Shown piece by piece: positions 24,193 to 36,700 of a stretch of DNA of 64,000 nt. Below the pieces are notes generated by a model. It was not told where the DNA came from and ran no database searches. It saw only the letters and a list, made by a program, of their open reading frames with translations. The translations under genes and the position numbers were made by a program. Positions within the stretch are counted from its first letter, which is position 1; each line of letters begins with the position of its first letter. This DNA comes from Daucus carota subsp. sativus (Eukaryota > Streptophyta > Magnoliopsida > Apiales > Apiaceae), in contig NC_030386.2 in NCBI RefSeq assembly GCF_001625215.2, positions 24,522,545-24,586,544 on the forward strand. The letters run 5' to 3'.

Positions 24193-25313
24193 ATGGCAAT
24201 GGCAAAGGCTCAGGACTTGGTTTCATCTAATGCAGTGGTGGTCTTCAGGTATATGATATAGAAATGATCGGTGATTAGATGATTTGTTTCTCGAATGATT
24301 TGAATTTAAATGAATATTTGGATCGGAAGTTATGCTGATTGATTTGTTTGATCGATGTAATTGGGCAGCAAAACTTACTGCCCGTATTGCACCTCGGTGA
24401 AGAAATTGTTTAATGATCTTGGCGTCACCTACAAGCTCGTTGAAATGGATGTTGAAAGTTAGTTTTTTTTACTCTTCCTCTGATTTTTGTTCCACAGCTT
24501 GCATCTGTTATATGTATCCTGTTCTCGATGAATTGTACGCATACGAATAACACTTGCATTTTTTTCGTGGTCATATATGTGGTTTGTGAGAGTTAGTAAG
24601 TAAAATTAGGGATTTCATTTATGTGTTGTGCAATCCAAAAAATTTATGAACTTGGAAAATGTTGGTAGAGAGATCGAAAAATTTGAGGCCTTGGCCAAAT
24701 CAACTATCTTAAGTTCTGGACATTGTTATTCATACACCCTTAATCTCAGTTAACGTCACACCTTCCTTACTCATTGAGTGCCTCATCCACTGATGAGATC
24801 GCTAGTTTAATGGATAGACAGGTTTAGCTCTATTTGTTAGAGACGGCTTAGTGTTAAGTTGATTATTTGTCTGCATATTATTTGAACATTTGCCAGTAAG
24901 ATTAATAAATTTGTTCTTGCTTGTCTATTACTATTTCAGTCTGCGGTCACATTTTTCAGTTCTTACCCATAAACCAACCTTTAGTTGATCTTTTCAAGTG
25001 CTTTGTCGATACAATGATCCAATTGCTAATATACACTGCACGACTGAACTTGTATTGAAGGTGATGGGAGTGAAATTCAAGCAGCACTAGCTGAATGGAC
25101 TAAACAGAGGACTGTGCCAAATGTTTTTATTGGAGGGAAGCATATTGGGGGCTGTGATGGTATGTTTGAGTTACTAATACACGCCTACTTGATAACGCTG
25201 CTGTAATAATTTTAATATTGCCTTTGCGTTTTGCAGATGTATTTGCCTTGCGCAAGAGTGAAAAACTTGTTCCTTTGTTGACTGAAGCCAAAGCTCTTCC
25301 TGGTAGTTCTTAA
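24193..25313 (+). CDS. Class I glutaredoxin with CPYC active site (106 aa), tandem copy 2
   Basis: Glutathione-dependent thiol oxidoreductase, GrxC2/GrxC1-like and probably cytosolic. Exons 24193-24248, 24369-24457, 25061-25159 and 25237-25313 (321 nt) have the same phases as copy 1. The active site is TYCPYC (Cys23, Cys26); TVP at 66-68; GGCD with Cys80. Both active-site and GGCD cysteines are those of ordinary CPYC glutaredoxins, so this copy has kept the ancestral state. Upstream is the Helitron; downstream, in the opposite direction, is the intact PAT1 gene. I use no gene number because the order of orthology is not clear from sequence alone. Confidence 0.95.
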
Positions 25314-25940
25314 TTCTGAGGTGTTAAATTCTGCTGTGAGGATACATTACTGAAATAAATAATGGTTCGTTGTCTGCTGGCCGGTGTTTAGCGATAATCT
25401 TATGTGTCAGTAGATAAATGCTTTTAATTTGAACTTGATGTATGTGTGGTGATTTGGTTAATGGTATCAGGTTGGAGTACATATTATCTGCTGTTCTTCT
25501 ATCACGTTACTGTATATCGCATGTTCCCTTTAAGTTATCTTGTTTCTATCATTTGTTAAATCTGTTACCAGAAGAAAAAGTGCTGCAGGTGCTTCTAGAG
25601 CAAGCACCCTACTAAAGGGTGCCATTCTTACGTGTCTTTCTGAAGAGCGTACAATGATATCAATTCAGATTGGCGGATTTGATTCATTAGAGTACTAGCA
25701 TAAGTTTGTCATATTGCATTGTATGAGGCTTCTGAGGTGAATGATATCACATTTTTATAATGTAACGCTGCTATCCTATCATCATAGTCTTTCTTTTCCA
25801 ACTAAACAACTGATGGTAAAATGCCTAATAGTTGGACTAGAAGCATCAGCTAGCAGCCTGATCGAATTCAGAAGCAATATATCAGTTCAGTATTCGAATT
25901 TAAACGTCTTCCTCAAGTAGCTGCATATACTGTAGATAGC
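25314..25940. other. Convergent 3' region of glutaredoxin 2 and PAT1
   Basis: Facing 3' UTRs only. Parts of it (near 25565-25610 and 25860-25920) are recognisable in the decayed copy at 19260-19440. Confidence 0.6.
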
Positions 25941-28655
25941 TTATTGACCCTTTGTCTCAAAGCGGTATACATTTTCGCCAACCAGATGCTCTTCAATCAG
26001 ATTACTCTCAGATTTTTTCATTTTCTGAAAATAATGAAAAACCAGCCAGATTTTATAAGAAATGAGGCAAAAATGCAGATTTCATGAAAGCTGATAGGTA
26101 AACTTATTGTTGGCATGAAATGAAGAAAAACTTACGTTTGAAATGGTAATCCAAGATTCAAGTACACGCAGAGCTTTTCCTGATTGATGTGTATCATGGG
26201 CAAGAGCTACGCCTTCAGCCAAGGTTCTTACATGCCCGCTGACCAATAAAGCCGCAGCTGCATTTAGGACCTGCAAGAATTTGTAATAATGCTGTTAGAA
26301 CAGATTAGGAATACTCGATTTGCTGTGGTCGGAAACTGCAATCATATCCCAGCCAGATCTTTTTCAAATAATACAGTTTCAATGTCAATATATAAGGTGA
26401 TCTATAGCTAAGCTTGCCGCATCTTCCCTTACAATCCAGAAATACCATTCTATGAACACCAAGTAATCACATGTTATACAAAAATTTAACAATATAGCGC
26501 TAGCAACGGTTTACACTTGTTCCTGCAAAAGGCCACGTAGTTGCAGACTATGTAGGAGCAATGAATAATATTTAAATTAAAAAAAAAAAAGAGAGACTTA
26601 CAAATGAATCTGCAATCGGTCCTCTTTCACCAGCAAGCACGCGCCTTAGTATTTCAGCATTATAATCAGGGCCTCCGCCTTTTAAGTCTTCAACAGAGCA
26701 GCGTGGGATACCAAAATCCACTGCGAAACCAAAGGTCAGGTTTAACTGGAATTAGACATATATAAGATAAATATTTATATGCAGAATCAACAGCCTTGTT
26801 CCTCAAAGAAAGACACTGGAACTTTGAGATACTTTGATACTATGAACCTGACACGATTGTTAGCTCAATGCAACAAAAACAAATAGAAATTACGAAGAGA
26901 GATCCATACAAGGGTCAAAATGTGATTGATGTATCTTTTCAGGAGTGACATTGTACACTACTCCAGGGCCTGGCTAAATTTAAAAAAAAAAAAAAATTAG
27001 TAAGAAATTGGTCTAAATGACAATCATTTATCATTTATAGGTTTATTGTTGAAGTAATGAAAAAGATTCTCAGAGCAATTGAGGAAGAATTTCACCAAGA
27101 GGACTCATTTCATCCAGCCCTTCTGAATGAACAACTAATGCTCTTTCCATGCCATATCTTTGCAGAGCGTAAGCCATCTTGCTTGCCTAATAAGACGTCA
27201 ATGTTTCAATCGGTAAGTCATAGACTAGCAAGCATCAACTCTAAGTGATTACATGTGTATTATCCCTTGATGGGAGAAATTTTTCAAGCTCTTGAGAAGA
27301 GAAAAAGGGATGAAACCAGATCTTAGTAATTATGAGGGACAGATCCAACTATACAACTAGAAAGATGCAAAGAGAAGACTTACTATATTTTGCTTGTATA
27401 CACCAACAACTGCAAAAGATATCTGGGCAGGATTCAACATAGGACCTAATATGTTAAACACTGTCTTGACTCCCAGTTTCTTCCTCACAGGAGCAACAAT
27501 CTTCATAGCTGGATGATACTTGGGAGACATCATAAAACCAATCCCCACTTCATCAACACATGCCTTAACTCCCTACTCCAGTGACGGGGAAATATTAATT
27601 GTTTCCAAAAATTAATTGTTTTGTTAACAATTGGTGTGTTTTTTCTATCCCTACATAACTATGTCTGAGTTGTTTGCAGTCCAAATATAAACTTATGTAT
27701 ATACCTTTGGGTCCAAATCAATGGCTACTCCCAAGGTTTCCAATACATCTGCACTTCCACAGGCAGAAGAACTTGATCGATTGCCTTGCTGCAACACAAA
27801 ATTGACGCACCTTTACTAAATATGTTATAATTCTAATTATCAGTTTTCTCTATCTGATTGGGAGTCCTTGCCCCTTGGAATATACGAGGTTTCTGCAAAA
27901 AGAAAAACTAACCTTCGCAACTTTTGCTCCACAAGCAGCAGCAAGTATAGCAGCGCCAGTTGATATATTTACTGTGTTTGCTCCATCGCCTCCTGTTCCA
28001 ACAATATCAACTGCACCATATATTCCTTCCACCTTCTGACAACATTTCATCATCGCCCTCGCAAATCCTGCAATCTTAATTTCAAGATACCAATGTAAAA
28101 TCTCCTTTAATATTTAGTGTAGTTCTAATTACAGTTTTTTTTTAAAAAAAAATGTTGAAGCAGATGTGTTTATTCTCGTGTATACATACTTCCTCAGAAG
28201 TTTCTCCTTTGACTCTGAGGAGAACAAGAAAAGCACTAATTAGAGCATCACTGCCAGCCTCACTAAGCAAAAATTCAAGTGCATCTTCAGCCTCCTTTTC
28301 GCTCAAGTCCTCGCGGTTCAACAGACACTCTATCAACTGCTGCATCACAATTTCAAACATATATCAACAACAAATATACTAATAAAATATTCAAAATTAA
28401 ATATTCCACTGGAGTAGTCAATTGCCTAGCAAGGGAGACACAATGTACCTCTTTAGGAGATGAACCGGGGACATGAATCAGTGGAGAAGGAGAAAAGGCC
28501 ACATCAGTGACCGCAGAAGCTAGTGATCTGCAACGCGACAGTCTACTGCCTGGATAATTCAGCACCGCGAATCCTCCAGAACTGCGGTGCTTGCAAATCC
28601 AACCACAAGGAGCAGGACTAACAGGAAGTGAGACTGAAAATTTAATACTAGCCAT
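25941..28655 (-). CDS. PAT1: Anthranilate phosphoribosyltransferase, plastid (426 aa)
   Basis: Second step of tryptophan biosynthesis: joins anthranilate with phosphoribosyl pyrophosphate, in the plastid. Ten exons: 28449-28655, 28190-28339, 27913-28074, 27705-27788, 27384-27572, 27096-27186, 26910-26969, 26602-26720, 26136-26270, 25941-26024 (1281 nt, in frame). The first exon is Ser/Pro/Arg-rich, as in a transit peptide. Family motifs: [14 protein letters not shown] (PRPP-binding, Gly145-Asp149), [53 protein letters not shown] and [15 protein letters not shown]. The third exon starts at AG|ATTGCAGG, not at the later TGCAG, because only this keeps the frame. The size is close to the Arabidopsis protein. 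A broken copy of its 3' half lies between the two glutaredoxin genes. Confidence 0.95.
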
Positions 28656-29980
28656 GTTAAACGTCTGACAGACACTGGTGATGCAAATTACATATAAAAA
28701 AAATTAGCCATGCTGCTTTTATTTGGGTACTAGTATGAGCAAGAGCAAGGCCTTGCCAATGCATTCATGTAAATATGTAATGCTACACCTACCCCAGCTG
28801 CCTGAATCAGTTTCATTAATGCTGATCTCCACCGCAGCACCACTATATTTATTATTTTGATTTTATTGTTCATATATTTAGTAGACTACTGGTATTTTAT
28901 TTGGAACCAATAAATATATGATGACTGCTACTGCTGGTCAGATTATCCAGATGGATGGTGAGTATTTTCCAATTATTTCTGACATTAAATTTTGGGGGTG
29001 ACAATGTCTCCGCTATCTTCAGCACCTTCACACTTCAGAGCCCTGAGTGGGCTGTTAGCCCGATCTATCATTTTTTTTTCTAAGATAATTGGATAAAATC
29101 ATAAGAGAATTAGAGATCATTTTATGTGATATTAACAAGTTTTGCATAGCAGCAAATGTTAATTGTGAGATTTGATCTTCCACAACTTGATTTAACTCCT
29201 AAAAATAGAAAGTTTAGAAACTAAAAACATCTCCGATCAAGTATTAATACGTCGAAAGGATAGAAATTAGTATTATATTCAGAATTTAGTACTACATAAA
29301 TAACTATGACTTACAAAAAAAATTATTTCATATTTAATTTATCTAATTAAATAATTTATTATTGATAAATAATATTTTTCATCATTTAAAATATAGTAGA
29401 AATATAAATTTATAAAATAATAAAGGATTCTCGTTCATTGCAAGGGTTACGAGCGATATAATATAATATTAACATAACGAGTGGAGTACACAAAAACATT
29501 GGAGTATTGGAGTACAAATCTTAATTTTTTTTGTTTAATCATAAATAATATATTTGATTATACAAATTTATATACAATCTATCATTTATAAGTTGTCTTG
29601 CACATAATTGTCTATCAATCGTTAATATCTTTCAACTTTAACAAGTATTAACATTATTGTTCTGCTTATTAGTTATATTGCAGAACATAGAGTCCTGTAA
29701 TTTATAAAAGTCATTATTCTACCTTAAATTACAATGTTTATGTTGTGTAGAACATAATGTGCAGGTTATTAAATGTTTACGAATATTATTGAACAAAAAA
29801 ATTGAAATTTAGATGAATAGATTACATTTTATCCAACTTTGTACTCCAATACTCTAATATTTTGTGTACTCTGTAGAACTTTACTCTTACCATAATTATC
29901 ATTTTTCCCATTTGTTTCAAAGCTTTCAGCTTGAATGACTCACTCGTATATGAACCCCAACTACACCCCAGTGGCGAGAC
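28656..29980. other. Intergenic region between PAT1 and the GCD1-like gene (divergent promoters)
   Basis: Holds the PAT1 promoter and leader, then AT-rich DNA with the foldback element at 29484-29875. No other gene seen. Confidence 0.5.
29484..29875. repeat. Small MITE-like element with ~40-bp inverted ends
   Basis: Left end GAGTACACAAAAACATTGGAGTATTGGAGTACAAA and right end, read inverted, GAGTACACAAAATATTAGAGTATTGGAGTACAAA. Centre AT-rich. Target duplication not resolved. Confidence 0.6.
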
Positions 29981-30039
29981 TCCGTTTTAATTAGCCCTAG
30001 ACTCGGCTCGTTTGCTTAATTCTTCCCCCCTGCAATTCT

Positions 30040-30500
30040 GTAAGTGATGCATCGTTTCTTATATGCTACAGCTTTGACGAATGTATGTATATCTATGTTG
30101 TTCTCTTTTCATGTTTGTACTCATCATTTCAAGTAGTGTTGTTGATTGTTCATTACTCACAACTATATAAACTCTGTAATCTTGCTATTTAACCCTCAAG
30201 TTACAAAAGCTTGGTTCACTTTGTCTTATAATGCTATGATTCCTGGTCAAAATATTCGAAAACCTAAGAAACGCACTGCACTTCATATACTTGTCAGCAA
30301 TTTTATAGAAGGTGCCTTTAATTATTACGATATAATAGACAGTGGGTTCTTGTGCTATGTAATTAGGCCCGTCGCTAATTGACCCGTGTCGAGTCCAGTT
30401 AGTGTGATATATATATTTGTTCTTTTTCATAACTTGATTGGATTCAAATTAGGACTAGGGTACTTATGCAAGGTTTAAGTTTTAGTTTTATTTATGTGTA
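30040..30500 (+). promoter_or_regulatory. Probable 5'-UTR intron of the GCD1-like gene
   Basis: Donor ATTCT|GTAAGT near 30039/30040 and acceptor TATGTGTAG|GTG four bases before the ATG at 30505. The T-rich content between fits an intron; no transcript evidence is available. Confidence 0.5.
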
Positions 30501-30504
30501 GGTG

Positions 30505-32437
30505 ATGTATTCGGTTCGCAGTTTGTCTTCTCTGTTTATTAGAAAGGTCTATGCCAACAATATCAGACCGTTTTCCACGACTGCTAAGCGTGGCGGAGGG
30601 GAAGAAGAATGGAATGACACTTGGGAATCTGCTTGGCTCCCAGAAGACCTTTCTGCGAAGAACCGAGCTCCATGGGAAACCGACGTCAATTTCTCTATTG
30701 ATAGTAACGATACTAGCAATTCTTCTTCAGTGATGCTTTCGCCTGAAGTTGATGCAGAGACCAAGGCATTCGTGGAGGACATGACAGATAATTGGGATCA
30801 AAGAAGGAGAAGCCCTAAATCACAACAAAAGCAGAAAGAATTCGAGAGTTCGAATTCACTTTATAGTTTGGAGAATGTGAAGAAGGATTACAGGCTGAAG
30901 AAACAGAGGATTCATGCTGCGTTATGGGCGAAAGAGATTGATAAGCAGGAAGAAGCCAAGTTGGGAGATTCTATGGGGGGAACTGGTGGAGATGATATTG
31001 AGAAGCTGCTTGATAGCTGCTCTGAGTACGTTTTTTTTTTCCCTGCAATATTATGCATTCAACTTCCAAATCTAATTAGGCTGTGACTTGTTGTCTAGTG
31101 ATTCTGTCCGGTGTCTGTCACATGTGCTTGCTTTATTAAATTCTTGAAATGGTGTATGGTTAGATATCATGTTTAGTCTATCTTTATTGTCTGCAACAGG
31201 AAGAGTTGATCAAATTAGGAAGCATATATGATCAAATTGTAGGAAAGAACATTTGAACGTTAATAAGGTTTTTTTAATGGGCGATTCTTGATGTGATAGT
31301 GTTAAGTTATAACAAAGTAATATTGTCGACAGCATTTTTTTATGGGAGATTTTGATGTCACTCTGTGTATAGGATTTTCGACTTCGCAAACACTGATCTG
31401 AGCAACTCAAAGACACCGGGTTTAAATGATATTAAAAGTAACCCCGATGGCTGGGAAACAACATCTAAAGCTCAAGATGGGAATATTTGGGAGATGTCGC
31501 AGAGGGAAGAAGACATTTTGCTCCAAGAATTCGAACGCCGGATTGCGTTCAGTAAATTCCAGGTAATTCTTTCTCATGGACGATCACTTGCGTACTGTGC
31601 TGATTAGTAAGATCTCAGTTAAAACTGCACTCTGTCCATGAGATATGCAGATTTCAGCTATATCACATGTTAAGACGACTCCCGTAGTCTAATATATTCC
31701 AGCTTCTCTTTAAGATGTTGCAACATTGCGACCTGATTTTGTGTTAATGTTGAGACAGACTGTTTATTGCTCCATTTATTGACCACTTTTTAACGCAATT
31801 GCCGTAATGACTTTATTCCTGCTAGCATTATTGGCTTGATCAGTAATTGGGATGAGGGTAACTGTAACTGTGAACCTAACAAGTGTCTAACTAATTGTAA
31901 ACTAGAAAGTGTAATTTGATGGTCCTCCAGCAGAACCTTAGTTAAATGCTTCCATTGTAATCATGACTGTTTTTTTTGAAAGATGTTTGGAGTAAAATAG
32001 TTATGTTAGTTCCTCACTTCATTGTGTATATTGTTCAGAATTCTATGTGGTGCATAAGATTTAAACTTGTTATTATTTTTCATTTTGGTTGATTAAATAT
32101 CAATATATGCTTAAAATTTTGACATAAATCTAGTGTTGGCTGTTTCTTATCAAGATATTTCTTAGCATCAACTTTTGACTACCATATGATGACTCTGATC
32201 TTGCTTGTTCTATATATGTTGGCCTATCAGATAGCAAGTTTTATCAAAACTCACATATTCAGCCGAAGGAGGCCTATTGATGGGTGGAAATACATGATAG
32301 AGGAACTGGGACCAAATGCAAAAAAAGGAAGAGGCAGTGTTTCCAGGTTGCCTAGTCTGTCTGATCCGTCAACCCAACCTTTCAAAGAAGAGAAGGCGCC
32401 GATTTCAGCTGCTATCCCATCCCATAGAGGGAGGTAG
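30505..32437 (+). CDS. GCD1: GAMETE CELL DEFECTIVE 1-like mitochondrial protein (305 aa)
   Basis: Exons 30505-31025, 31373-31562 and 32231-32437 join in frame (918 nt). The N terminus has many Arg, Ser and Thr and few acids (SVRSLSSLFIRK, then RPFSTTAKR), a likely mitochondrial presequence with a possible cleavage near residue 30. The mature part starts with EEEWNDTWESAWLPEDLS and is hydrophilic, with a helical charged segment (YRLKKQRIHAALWAKEIDKQ) and later WEMSQREEDILLQEFERRI and RRRPIDGWKYMIEELGPNAK. These blocks match plant GCD1-type proteins as I remember them; rice GCD1 is needed for gamete and early endosperm development, but the biochemical role is unclear. No membrane segment or catalytic motif is visible. 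Start: the preceding in-frame GTG is not used; the ATG follows a good acceptor. Confidence 0.78.
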
Positions 32438-33759
32438 TTTTATACTTCCTAATGTCAGGGTTTGTTTCTTATTTCCAAGAGAACATTTAATTATAATAGA
32501 AATGTAACTGCTTTGGTTGGCGAGTGTGGCCATTATCAGCAGAATTTGATTTATCAAATTAACCTGTATGTATAGCTTCCTCCCATTCTCATGCTTACAG
32601 ACTTGTAGCGGCTGCAAATCCATAAAGTCGACTGTGTGTTTGGAGATCTTTATGCTCAGGAGTTGCTCATTGCCCCTGGACCAACTGCAAGCGTCTTTTG
32701 GTCTTGGATGTTTGTAAACGAGTAGGTCTGGGTAAAAAGTGAATGTCCAAGTTAAGCGTGTAACTTATATTGTTCTTCTGGTGAAACAAACATAACTTGG
32801 TCTACATGCTAAACTCCTGTATAGCTGTGAACTTAGAGTGTTCGAATAATTGCTATCTGCACTTTTTGTCGGTGCTTTATACATATTTGATTTTATATTC
32901 TTCACCCTGCTCCAATTGGCCTTCTAAATTTTGTCATGAAGAAAAAATTCAAATTTTCTTAAATGGTACGACATTGTCAAACTAATTGGGAATCCCATGG
33001 CTATTTATGTCAAAATCCCTAGCCACTAAATAATTTGTTCTATTATCTATTGTCAAATTAATTACGACCCAGTTGCCATGTTTAATCTGGAAAGAGTGTT
33101 GACATATATTTCAGATGCTCTGGCATTACTTCTATCATGTATCATAATTCATACCATATTCAATAGTATTTAGATTATGTCCTTTAATGCTGATGAAACA
33201 TTAACACAAAACAAACTGCAACTTGAGGAAATGGAACCTAGGACTTCAAATTATCATATGCTTATGTACCATTCAGTTTTTGTATTTCCGCCATTTGGAA
33301 GACTCTGGGGCTAATAAACCCACCTATAAATGACTGCAAAGAGTTTAGAAAATTGTTCATGGGAATTTTAAAATGGTATAGTAAGGTTCAGTAAAAATTT
33401 TGTTACAAGAGCAGGGAGGATGGGGTAAAATTAATTTAATAAGTACAAATATTGTGTTAAGATTGTTTTAATTTCATGAAACACGTGTTCTAAGAAACTC
33501 AACCCTGCTGCAACAAATTGCGAAACAAAATCAATTCAATAAAACTATGTAGGCACAAAACTGGAGTACCGGAAATTAATTGATAACAGAGCATACTAAC
33601 ATTGATAATGGAAACAAAAGTAATCTCCTGTAAGCAAAAGTTCAAAATTTTATTGTAATCTACAAATGTATACCACAATATTATTGGTCAAATAATTTTT
33701 GCATTTCCATAAAAACAGATTAGTAATACTTTTACCCTGCACTAAACAAGAGTGACACT
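32438..33759. other. Convergent 3' region, no gene seen
   Basis: 3' UTR of the GCD1-like gene at the left and of the membrane protein gene at the right, with AT-rich unique-looking DNA between. Open frames are short and unsupported. Confidence 0.5.
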
Positions 33760-36700
33760 TCATCTCAAACTTCGATCTGGTTGAGGGAACCATCGATATA
33801 GCACGTAGTATTTTGTCTTGATGATTAATGCAACCAGGGCATAGCAAGGTAGATGCATCAATGCTACAGCTAGATACCTGCACAGTTTTACAAATTCGGA
33901 AGTGCATTTTAAGCAACAGCTAGAATTTATAAAAAGATTACAGATAACAGAAGTAAAATCAGAAGGGCAAACTGAATAACGGGCCTAAGTTTATGCAAAT
34001 ATATTTTGTATGAAGAATGTGCGCTTAAACAACACATCTTAGTCCATGTTGGGTACTTCTATTTGTGTCGCCTACTGGCTAAGAGCATCTTCAACGCAAA
34101 ACCTCTTACCTAAAAGTCTATGTGGCAAGCTATAATAAAAACTATAGAGAATCTATAAACATGTCACGACTCCCACAAGACATTAGTACAACACCCTACC
34201 GGTTCAGCAAAATTTAGCTAATCATTGTTTATATTAACTTAGCCATTGGAGATGTTCTTATAGAAATAAAATTGTCTCTAACTCAGTGAAAGTACTAATA
34301 AACAATAATGTAATTTACTAAAGTGATAAAAGAAGTAATTAGTAGTGAAAATTCAGTCGCTTACATAAATATTATAACTTCGGGAAAAAAAATTCTTCTT
34401 CACTCTTTTTTTTTTTAATAAATCAAAGAATAAACAAACAAATGATCAAGTACCATGATATCTTTTCTTATCACCTCTTTTATATATAACATCTTTGAGA
34501 AGTTTTCTATTAATCTTTCTCACATATATAAAAAGCAGAATCACAGTGAAAAATCTATCCCAAGTCTACTGATAAGTTTCCTTTATTTTCTCCAATATCT
34601 ATCCCCAGCTAATATTCTCTCCCCACTAATACGGAAATCATGAAAAACACAAATTAAATGTATATTATTAAAACCTGTTTTTTACTACTATTTTTAAATA
34701 CTAATTATCAGTTCTGCCAAAAAAATAAATACTAATTATGAGTAAATAATTAGTTATCTTATCACAGTAACCAACATTTGTCAGTGGATTTAGTAAATCA
34801 GTCCTGAATATTTTTAGTAATCCAGTTACAACAACCAGTTCTCCAAAGGTCTTAGGAGAAGTGTAGGCAGGGGCGGAACAGTGTAACCTGGTGTCTCACG
34901 TGACAGACCATTATTTTTTTAAAAAAATAAAAATTTATATGTATGTGCAGTATGTCTCATGTCTGTGCGCACAGCCTAGTTTTCTGTCGTTCAGTGCTTC
35001 TGTTAGGCTCCGGTGCTCCTGCTCTCCAAACTTCACACATTCATCTTCTAAATTTAGAAACCTATCTATTCACCTTTCAAACTCAACACATTACACAAAC
35101 ATCTTTTAAATTGTCTTGCTAATTTTTGGGTTTCTCAAATTTGAAAAAATATGCAATTTGGCAAAGAAAAAGTTGAGCTTACAAGGTGTTTGTGAAAATG
35201 TCGCAGGAATTAATTGATAAAATTCATTATTTTTCTTGCTTGTTGAGTGGTGATGGAAAATGTCGAATACACAGGATATATCAAGTTTGTGACACACAAT
35301 ATATAAAATCCTGTATCCGCCACTGAGTGTAGGTGTTAAGGAAAGTACAGTTCCCCTCACTAGAGAGCCAATTTTCGGATTTTTGGCCATCTTTGGGGGA
35401 ATTATATGCCTAAGAGCATCTCCAGCAGATTAGCTATACCATGTCCTAAGCTAAAATTTTAAGGAATATGGACAAAAATTCACTCCAACAGAATCCCTAC
35501 TCATTCCCTAAACTTTAGGATCCACTTTTCATTCCTCATAGATAGGTAACCCCTGACTCATTCCTCATTTGTTTTTTAATGATTAAATATCCAACTTCCA
35601 CTTTTCGGACACTCTTTCCCATATTTTTCTTATTATTTTTTTGTTAAAAGAATTTGAATTTAATACTATAATAATGATAGGGAACACAAATAGGGATTAT
35701 TGTTGAAGTTGTCAATCAATATAGGATCCCTATTTTTTAATATTTGAATTGTTTATTATATATTTAGGGAATCTAGTTGGGACACTGCTGGAGATGCTCT
35801 CACATAATAGATATGAGAATTTAGAGGGTGGCAAAGAGTCGAACTCGGGACGGCCAACTGAACTCTGGTACCACTTGAAGTTGCTGGTTCTCCTAACACC
35901 TCAAGGGTTAGGAAAATGGCTTATTATTATATTCTAAAGGATTGTAACACTTTCCATGAATTAAAATAATGTTTCTTGGAAATCTCCGCTCGATTATTGT
36001 CCTATTCCGCTCGATTATTGCGCCCTTTTCTTTAGGGCCACAGCAATTCGAGTGAGCATAGTTCTACCTTAGTGTAAAATCACCAGGCTCATAATACTGT
36101 ACTCAACATTTCCATTATCAATTAATTTATATAATAGTTACGACTTACGATACGTAATAAACCAGTTTTACAACACCTCACTATTGCATTCTGACTGTGA
36201 CAGAGGATTAGTGATTGGTTTTTTTGTTTCCTTCATAAAGATAAGATATTTGGTATAGAGTGGCTTACCATAGAGGAGCAGATGGGAATGATAAGTCCAG
36301 AAATGGGTAAGGCCACCTACAACAAGGATATTAGGCTAATCAGATAATTTTATCATTAAACTGCCATGTATTTACCGTCTTTTTTTCAAAGTTGCTCAGA
36401 GCTTAACAAAGGAAGTAGAATAAATCCATACCACAAAGATACAGATGCATGCACAATCCACTCAAAGATGACGTAAACACCAGTCAGCAAGATGAAGTAT
36501 GATATCCGGAACCAAGGAAACCGCTGAAAGGAGGATTACATAGTTACTGGCAGAAAGATGATTTTATAGGACTGACAAAAGATTTCAATTTTTAAGAAGG
36601 AACTATGAATTTCAAACAAGGCTTACCAACCCATTTAAAGTTGTCTCACCAAAGAGCAAGATGGCGTTAAGTGAATGTTCCATTACTGTGAACTGTCATA

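Noticed and set aside
27057..27248. Plus-strand open frame of 63 codons
   Set aside because: Overlaps PAT1 exon 6 on the other strand, which has the [10 protein letters not shown] motif.
28067..28069. TGCAG acceptor at PAT1 exon 3
   Set aside because: Using it would break the frame; the acceptor AG|ATTGCAGG seven bases earlier keeps [11 protein letters not shown], as expected for the family.
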